A DNA stretch of 64,000 bases, taken from assembly GCA_002633005.1 (NCBI GenBank), contig NMRA01000649.1:1-64000 (forward strand), written 5' to 3'. The number at the start of each line of letters is the position of its first letter. Positions within the stretch are counted from its first letter, which is position 1. Both the position numbers and the translations under genes were made by a program. The notes under the pieces were generated by a model. It searched no databases and was not told the origin of the DNA. It saw only the letters and a program-made list of their open reading frames with translations. Source of the stretch: Phoronis australis (taxonomy: Eukaryota > Phoronida > Phoronidae). Shown one piece after another: positions 1 to 9,400 of the stretch.

Positions 1-323
1 TCACCGTAGTGATACTAAGTAAACGGAGAACACAGAAGTTCAGTCATACCTTGCATCTTTACAGCATCGCACAGCGGTCCTAAAACTCCACATCATTTCT
101 TCATCCAAAATAGTGAAACAGCAAAGTTGAGCTCAGTGGAGTTTTGCTTTCGACTCTTACTGTACGATGATAATCGGAACTAAACAGTTAAACTCATAAC
201 CCCACTAAACTAGAACTGTAAGATATACGAGTATTCCTGCTGTTCATGGGAAACACGTTTCCCTCATTGATTCTTTAGGTGCGCACAGAGCTTGAAAAAA
301 CAAAATGTCAATGTGTCACTCAC

Positions 324-445
324 CCGTGTAGCTCCTCCTCTGCGACCTTCAATTGCTCCCTGACCAGCCTATAGTCGGCCTGCAGGGCTCTCAGTCTGGC
401 AAGACGTCGTTCATGAGCACCTTGTAATGTTTTCAATTCAGCGTT
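324..445 (-). CDS. CNTLN: CNTLN coding exon 12, last one inside the window
   Basis: The 122 bp exon encodes NAELKTLQGAHERRLARLRA and then LQADYRLVREQLKVAEEELH plus two bases. The acceptor follows TTGAATTTTCAG and the donor is GTGAGT. The order (AHE-R-RL..LQ..YR.V.EQLK..EE) matches a conserved centlein block as I recall it. The gene continues beyond position 1. Confidence 0.85.
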
Positions 446-3400
446 CTGAAAATTCAACACGTCCAGTTCTTGATCAAAAACAAGCTGGCAAATGGCCAAC
501 GTTTAATGAGGTGCGCGAAATCCACAAAGGGGCACAAGTAAACAACACAAATTTAGGTCATCATGAGGAACCATCGTGATGATGAGCAGCTTTCCTGTCT
601 CTATAATAAAAAGAGAACAAGTTCTCTATTAGCACCACCAAGTGGATACAGAGTAACTCAGCTGACTCACGTAGCACTATTTGACAAATTTGTTAACCAA
701 TGTCGAGCTGGGAGCATTCAGTTATAATGTCATTTTGAGATGCACAAGGAACACTAGGTGTAATCAAGCACCTGAGCCGGTTATTTTAGTCCATTTCCTC
801 TTTTTGGGAATCCTAGTTAAATCCATAGTTAAGACAAGAAGTGGTTTAAAGAACTAAGTTTTAAATTGATATTATTTATAATGTTGCGTATTTAAGATCA
901 GTGCCAAGACAGATTTGAACATACGACCTCAATAGTCACGGTCTGTTTTGCTAGAAAAGCAACAGACTGGTGTGAATAGTAGCTGAGTATTTTGAGCGTA
1001 TTTAGGTTATAAGGTCACCGGCTCAGTTTCAGCTAATTCTACCGAATGACTGGAATCCAACATCCGGAACTAGTAATTTCTAATAAAATTTCATAAGCAC
1101 ACCGATTGTTGTTTTATATCTCTGGTCAAAGGTATTAACTCCACATAGTCTATCCTACCCAACAGTAATCCCAATAATAGAGGAAGCAGTGTGGCCTTAT
1201 GGGATAAATGGGATAAGTGTCGGCTCTTCCTTTACTTAAGGTTGTGGGTTCGAGTCCCACTGCTAAACCTTTTAGTCCGTAGTCTAGCTCCTCAGCTCAG
1301 TTTTAACTAATAGTCCCAGGTGATCAGTGTAATGGGTCCACCTGATTGGCCTGCGCGCACCAGACCGGCTGCAAATAGTTTTTTGTCTCGAAAATGTTTT
1401 TCAGTCCTAAAACTGATTGTGTCTCTTTAAGAGTGGTGATGATAAGGTCACATGTCAGGACACGGTAAAGGTGTTCAAAATCAACTAAGTCATTAAATGA
1501 CCGGAAAGGAGATTTCACAGTCACAAAAGCAAATTACCGGTAGCAAACAGTGCAAGGGCAGGCAATGTTGCTGAACTTTGAGTCAGTCAATGTAAAACTG
1601 CGCCGTTGTCGCAAAAGCATTCAAATTTTGACTCTTGATAGTAAAACACACAGTGTGTTTGTCTAGTAATTGTCCTCTACCTTCAGGTCCAGTAAGTCTT
1701 TTGTGGTCTCCAGTTTCTGCTCCATCACTGAAAGTCTTTTCTGCAGGTCTGGAGAACCTGATGGCTTAACAACAGAGGGAGCTGATTTACACCTGCTGTG
1801 ACGTCTTGTTTGGTGATTGGTTGGAATGTGGGACAGATCGAGGTCATCCAATGAGTGGTGACGATCCAACTGGCTGATGACCCTGCATTGAATTAAAGAC
1901 AATTGAAAACTACTGTTAGTTGTTGGCGAGTGTATTTTTGAAACATTCTAATGGAAAAACGAACAAGATCAGAAAAAGACCAAAACCTAACTGCAGCTAA
2001 ATTCACTGACAGTAGCAATAATATGATGATGCTTGATCCCTCCAATGCATTTACTTAAAAAACAGCACCAATAACTAAGCAGTCTGAGTCAGTAAAATGA
2101 AAGTCAGACAAGATGTCAAACCTGTTTCTATCCTTGAGTTTCATCCTGAGAAAGTTGACCTCTTTCTTAAGGTTGGCCACATTCTTTTCTAGTCCAGCGA
2201 CGACCCGTGGACTAGAACCATCCCCGTCAGAGACCTGTTTATAAACTGGAGACAGCGCCACCTCCCTGAAGCTGGCTGCATCACGCAGCGTGGATGACCT
2301 TGGACTGGACTCGGTCTCGCGGAGAGCCGACTCGAGCCTCAGTTCCAGTTCTGCGAGCATATCGTCTCTTGTTGACAGTTGCTGACAGTAAAAAAGATCA
2401 GATCAAGGAAAAGACATCTCACAGATTTTGACCTGTAGGTCAATTTACGTTTTGGAGATGTGAATTGATTTAGGCCTCCGATTAAGATTACCACCCTTCC
2501 GCTACCACAGGCAACCTGTCGACTGTAAAAATGTCAATTTCAATTTCAGTTTCAAGACAAATTGCCTGGTTCTAGTGCTCAAGTACTCCAATTTTCCTTC
2601 TACCTTGAAACTAGGATTGGTCTGATTGGGAAAACGTGTCTTTTTGATGGACAGCAGAAGGTCTTAGAATCAAAAACTCGCCCAGAAAAGAAAGTGAACC
2701 CATGACCTCTGAGTTGTCTATCCAACGCTCAGCAACTAAGTCCCCTACAACCTTTAGGACAGTCTTCTGTTACCTGCTTCAGTTCAGACAACTGTTGTCT
2801 TTGAGCGCCTTCGACTTGCCTCAGCTGGCTATACTGGCCTTTGAGTTCTTCATACATCTTAAAGGGAAAAAATGATTCACTGATAAGAACATAGCTGCTC
2901 ATAGTATTTTTATTTTCATTCCCAGAAATTCCTGATAAGCTACAGCAGAAACTTTACCAAGAATTCACACAAACAACCAGCGCATTCCCCAACCTGACAA
3001 GAGCCTTAGTTCCATTCTATAAATGGGACAACTTAACCTGACCAACTTACAGAGTTTAATCTTTAGTAACTGACCTATCGCAAGCTTTGCCCCCTTGCGA
3101 AATGCCGACAACATGTTGTTTGTCGGGTAAAATGGCAGCTTGGAAACGAATGTGTGTCAAGAATGCTGCGTTCTGATTGGTCACGTAAGCCGTCACTCAA
3201 AGTCCTGGCGACAGGTCAATTAGGCATTTAGTCAAGTTTTCCACAGCCCAAAATTCACAAGTAACCTTGGCCTTATGAGAAAAAAGAACGGTTCTACAAC
3301 TTTCCCTAACTGCTGTTCACAAAGATTTGTTCACAGCCCAGATGCTGTAAAATTAACATTCCGGACTTTCTTCGTAGCCTTAGCAACTAGACACATAGCA

Positions 3401-6400
3401 AACGTTATCTGTCCTCTGTCTGGTCTGTACAAAGTTCTTTTAACAAGAACCAATGATGTCAGAATTGACAAATGCGGGAAGTGATATAGCAGACCTTTGC
3501 AAAAACAACTAGTTTGTCAATACTGCCCATTTTAACAAAAGCATAACATAACACTGCATACTTATCAAGATTTTTGATTTATGTCGGCAAATTTCCATGT
3601 TATTCACACCACTGATGCCAATGTAACCAAAATTTGCTGCTTACCGTCTGCAGGGAACCAGTCTCTATTTTGTAGGCTGCCTCTTGGTTACTCACAACTG
3701 AATCAGAGAATAAAGCATGCTCACAATCAACTTTAAAAAGCGACAAAAATGTAACTCCTATGAAATAACTGAAACCGCTATAAATGTGTCAGAAATGACT
3801 GCTCATTCAGACAATTTACGATTGGTTTCAGCATGTTCCTTACTCAAATCAGGCGTGATTTCTTGGCTTCGATAGAACAGAGGCTTTTGTAGAGCACTGA
3901 GCATTAACTCCAGCAAAGATGACCTAGACGTCTGATTCATGACAAGTGACTTGAGAAAAAAAAATTTGGTCTCACGTTCCGCATAACTATTTCAGNAGCG
4001 TAAAAAACTAAAATTGCCACTAGGGGGCACACCGGTTGTCGGATCCGTCCGAAAGTTCGCACATGCCATCCCATTCATGAATGGAACATATGTGCCAAAT
4101 TTCATGAACGTATGTCAAAGGGTTTTGGAGATAGAGCAGCGGACGCCGGACGCCAGACGCTGGACGGACGCCGCCCGGACGGACGGACAGAGATGACGGC
4201 ATAATGCGTCCACATATAAATATGTGGGCGCATAAAAATGCTCAAACATAGGCTAACACTCAACTTCAGTCAGTAACTAAATTTTTGAAATTCAGTTATT
4301 AGCAAGCGGGCATTTCAATACAATGACTACGAAACAAATTCACACAAAAGAAAAAGCCAAGTACACTTAATCACTTTACAGCAAGAGAGAGAGGGGCAGA
4401 TTTTGACCTGTAGGTCAATTTACGTTTTGGAGATGTGAATTGATTTAGGCCTCCGATCTGATTAAGATTCCCACCCTTCCGCTACCACAGGCAACCTGTT
4501 GACTGCAAAAATGTCAATTTCAATTTCAGTTTCAAGACAAATTGCCTGGTTCTAGTGCTCAAGCACTCCAATTTTCCTTCTACCTTGAAACTGAGATTGA
4601 TCCGATTGGGAAAACGTGTCTTTTTGACAGACAGCAAAAGGTCTTGGGATTAAAAACTTGCCCAGAAAAGAAACTGAACCCATGTCCTCTGAGTTGTCTA
4701 TCCAATGCTCACCAACTGAGAACCCTACAACCTTTAGGACAGTCTTCTATTACCTGCTTCAGTTCAGACAACTGTTGTCTTTGAGTGCCTTCGACTTGCT
4801 TCAGCTGGCTATACTGGCCTTTGAGTTCTTCATACATCTTAAAGGGAAAAAATGATTCACTGAGAAGAACCTAGCTGCTCATAGTATTTTTATTTTCATT
4901 CCCAGAAATTCCTGATAAGCTACAGCAGAAACTTTACGAAGAATTCACACAAACAACCAGCGCATTCCCCAACCTGGCAAGAGCCTTAGTTCCATTCTAT
5001 AAATGGGACAACTTAACCTGGCCAACTTACAGAGTTTAATCTTTAGTAACTGACCTATCGCAAGCTCTGCCCCCTTGCGAAATGCCGACAACATGTTGTT
5101 TGTCGGGTAAAATGGCAGCTTGGAAACGAACGTGTGTCAAGAATGCTGTGTTCTGATTGGTCACGTAAGCAGTCACTCAAAGTCCTGGCGACAGGTCAAT
5201 TAGGCATTTAGCCAAGTTTTCTGCAGCCCAAAACTCATAAGTAACCTTGGCCTTATGAGAAAAAAGAACGGTTCCACAACTTTCCCTAACTGCTGTTCAC
5301 AAAGATTTGTTCACAGCCCAGATGCTGTAAAATTAACATTCCGGACTTTCTTCGTAGCCTTAGCAACTAGACACATAGCAAACGTTATCTGTCCTCTGTC
5401 TGGTCTGTACAAAGTTCTTTTAACAAGAACCAATGATGTCAGAATTGACAAATGCGGGAAGTGATATAGCAGACCTTTGCAAAAACAACTAGTTTGTCAA
5501 TACTGCCCATTTTAACAAAAGCATAACATAACACTGCATACTTATCAAGATTTTTGATTTATGTCGGCAAATTTCCATGTTATTCACACCACTGATGCCA
5601 ATGTAACCAAAATTTGCTGCTTACCGTCTGCAGGGAACCAGTCTCTATTTTGTAGGCTGCCTCTTGGTTACTCACAACTGAATCAGAGAATAAAGCATGC
5701 TCACAATCAACTTTAAAAAGCGACAAAAATGTAACTCCTATGAAATAACTGAAACCGCTATAAATGTGTCAGAAATGACTGCTCATTCAGACAATTTACG
5801 ATTGGTTTCAGCATGTTCCTTACTCAAATCAGGCGTGATTTCTTGGCTTCGATACAACAGAGGCTTTTGTAGAGCACTGAGCATTAACTCCAGCAAAGAT
5901 GACCTAGACGTCTGATTCATGACAAGTGACTTGAGAAAAAAAAATTTGGTCTCACGTTCCGCATAACTATTTCAGAAAAATAATCAAAACCCACGTTAGA
6001 AAAGAATAAGGTATCTGAGAGTTACTCACTGAGAAGAATTGTACAAGTGATTTCCAGGCAGCGATGTGCTAAAATATTTACACCATTAAACATTTACTAA
6101 GCAAATGTGAGATGGGACCCTAAGCCCAAATTTCTGTCTTCAAGTCTTGAATCATTCTTGATGAAAGAGACGCCCCGACTGAATTCCACAGATGCAAGAA
6201 TCTCACGAGGGAAGCTAGTGTGATCACGTGATTCGCTTCTGTTACACGGTGATATCTGATGGAAGTCTTGCGTGATCATGTGATGTCGCGAGGTTTTCAC
6301 ATGAATGGACCGCACGTCAGTTTTAAAGTGGCGAGTGGCGTAACGAGATCAAATTATACCTTTCACTCTCATAAAATCGATCTTGTAATATTCCCTTCCG

Positions 6401-9400
6401 AGTAAGGATTCCATTTCCGTCTCCAACAAAAACATCGAAACCACCAGTGACTTGAGTTTTGTGGTTTAGATGTTCTTGTTAGTTATGGAAACACAATCCT
6501 ATCACAGTAAGAAATAATATTAGCCAAGACTGAATTCATGAGAGTAAAATTCCTAATTCGATTTTCATTTTGCCAACAAAACGGGCAAATTGCAGCTTTA
6601 ATTTGAATCAAATTACATCCAATACACAGCACCATTGATAAACTAAATAAAAGCAACGTAAGGTATTGAAATGTGTCAAGGACGGTGCAAACCATCAAAT
6701 AAAACAGAAATATCAAGCAACCATGTCTGCTCTCTAGTTAATTCCTACTTTTCTCAGTGTCCTCTTGGAGGCGCTTCAGTTGCCGCAACAAGCTGGCCTG
6801 TTCGGCGGCGTGGTCCCCGCACTGTTGGTGGCCTTGCCATAGCTCCGACAGCTCCTTCCTGACATGCGTAGACAGATGAAGTAGAGTTAGTTTATGTTGC
6901 TAGCGACAACCAGATCGAGGATCAGAGAATCCATGCACATCAGGGCTGCGTTTTGTAGAACAAGTTTCTAGCCAGAAAATCCAGATATCAACATGCCAAG
7001 TATGTCAACAAATTGGCATTACTCAAAGAATCAGTGTTTTGTGTCTATTAAACGTAGCCCCGATACCACAACACTGCCTAATTAATCTTCATCATAAATG
7101 TAAGATACTTCACGTTTGTTTGCTCCGGGTGGCTCATGTCATGTGTATATTCATGGCTGAATGGACTGAATGTAATTTGCATATGACCTCATTTGAGTAT
7201 AAACTGTTGTTTGCTGACTCGATTTACTCAAATTGTGGCAGTGCATATTTGGCTTCAGTGAGGAAAGCTAGGGAGCGGCAGTATTGAGGTATTTTTCATT
7301 ATTTTTCATGGTATTTTCGTATTTGGTATTTCCGAATTTGCATTTTGTCTGTAACTGTGAGGTTTGCTATGCATTTTGTTTTTTTTTTGATTTTTAGAAC
7401 TGAAACTGAGAAGAACTGTGAGAATGTCAATGAGAAATGTTTCACGTCTCTCAATAAAGCACTTTTAAAAGATATAACTCCTCTTGACTTGCCAACACTC
7501 ACAATAAATATTCATTAATGCAGTCCTGAATGCTGGTGCACATACATAGAAGACTGATATATTGCGGCGTTTCCTAGAAAATCTAACTAATGCAAAGCAA
7601 GAGACCCAAGGCATATAACTGAACGGTTATTACACATATTGCATTGTCACTAGCATTTTGTATCGCTGAGCAGATGATGAAATCAAATTAAGTTCATATT
7701 TTAAGACCAGCAAGTGATTTAATGCCTAGTGGTTTGGCGATTTTTTCTCATTAAAACGGCGACCCTAGTCAAAAGGAGGAAAGTGTGCTTTAGATGAGAA
7801 CATGGAAGAACCATGCAGAGGGTCTCAAAAACAGTAGCTCCCCAAGGCAAGCCATTCCCACATCCTGAATTCATTTCTCAATTTTTGCCGAAATAGAAAA
7901 TGCATTGCCTTAGTTTTCAAAAGATCGGCTCGCGAACAGATTTCAAAGTTGACTTGGACAAGGAAACAAAAATTATTGCGCCAAACTCAACTTTCCAAAC
8001 AGTTTATGTCAGCATTGCAACTCACTGTCCAACAACTATTGGCAATAGAATGGCGAAACAATATAATATCATGACAGGTAGTATACAACTGTGGGCCAAA
8101 AGCTCAAGTGACGCATAGCATTGTGGGCAGAATAAGCAGGACCAGAGAGGGCGCTGCGGTATATCAAAAAGTGGCTACTGAACTGGCAACCTCTCACAGA
8201 AGCACCTGAGACCTTTAACCTCTGGGTCACTGAGTGGTCACAGATTGAAAGCGTTACTGAACAACAGATCCTCACAATACCTAACAGACTCCAGCTCTCT
8301 GTTTTTCTCCTCTATCTCTTGCTTATGCTTCGCTGCCTCTTCAGCGTATTTCTTCACATCCTTCTCAAACCTGGCTACCGTGGCATCGTAATCAGTCACC
8401 TGTGACAACCAGACACACCTCACTAACTATGATTAAAACAACAGGAACGTCCGTTTGTTTCCAAACATGGAAAAGCGAAAACGGGCACCACGGTACAATG
8501 CAAAGAGATTAACAAAATATTTCATTGAATAGATTACTATTAAACGTTGCCATTTCTGTAAATGAACGAGAAGTGGTGATGGGCACAAGTGTAAACATGT
8601 TTACACATGCGGTTTTGCCAGAGAAAACTCACAGTTAGTTTGTTACTTACAGGTGCAGTGACAGGCGAGAAGACAAAGACAGCCATTGAGCACCTGTTCT
8701 CAAAACGATGTCAAACATGTCAACAACACTTAAAAACCCGACAACAACATATCAATCACTACAATGTCTTTGACGCTTCCTAAGTTCTTTTTATTTTATG
8801 TGCATATCGTAGAAATAATAAACTGAGATCAAGAGGGAGGCATTGTAAATGGTGGTGATGTATCTTCCACTGTAAATTGTTTCACACTTCAAAATACCAT
8901 TGCTACAGGTTACTTCCCTGAGTGGGCTTGTGTGTAAGGATAGGCTTTTGCCAGAAATCAAAGTTTTCATCGATGAATTCGTTATTTACAATGAATCAAG
9001 TTATGAATGAAGATGAAGAAGAATGAAATGTAAAAGACGATATTGATGGGGAATGTGCACCATTTGTAAATTCTATCACGCTTCTCATATTGAGCTCTTA
9101 TAATTTTATGTAAATGCACACAGATAGATCAGGTCAAGGTTGAAGAAAATTGAATTTAATGTACAAATATGCCCATTATGTAGACTGGCAACTTCGGAAC
9201 ATCATATCTCAGAAATGGCAAGTCAGATTCTCATCAAACTTTCATGGACTGTACTTTATGCAAGGTTTCCCAAAACTCAGCCAGGAATTGTTTAAGAAAG
9301 TTCCACTTCTGCATGAGAGGCTATCAAAAATGGGAATTGTGTGATTTTTATGAAAAATTTATAGTACCGTGAAAGGAAAACGAAACAATAATTTTGAAAA

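Larger units (their letters stand above)
2422..3995. repeat. Left copy of a ~1.58 kb tandem duplication inside CNTLN
   Basis: This segment matches 4397-5975 at near-allelic identity, with scattered substitutions in the left half, a 5 bp indel near 2480, and almost none in the right half. It contains CNTLN exons 8 and 9 plus the MITE copy at 3071-3224. Its right boundary is the base immediately before the single N at 3996. Confidence 0.9.
4397..5975. repeat. Right copy of a ~1.58 kb tandem duplication inside CNTLN
   Basis: It is the partner of 2422-3995 at a 1975-1980 bp offset. After 5975 the sequence continues uniquely into intron. The 401 bp between copies (3996-4396) consists of a repeat fragment and about 150 bp of unique DNA. 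Confidence 0.9.

Noticed and set aside
3275-5464. Two identical 69-codon frames at 3275-3484 and 5255-5464
   Set aside because: They are identical only because they lie in the duplicated segment; they are intronic and lack splice sites or family resemblance.
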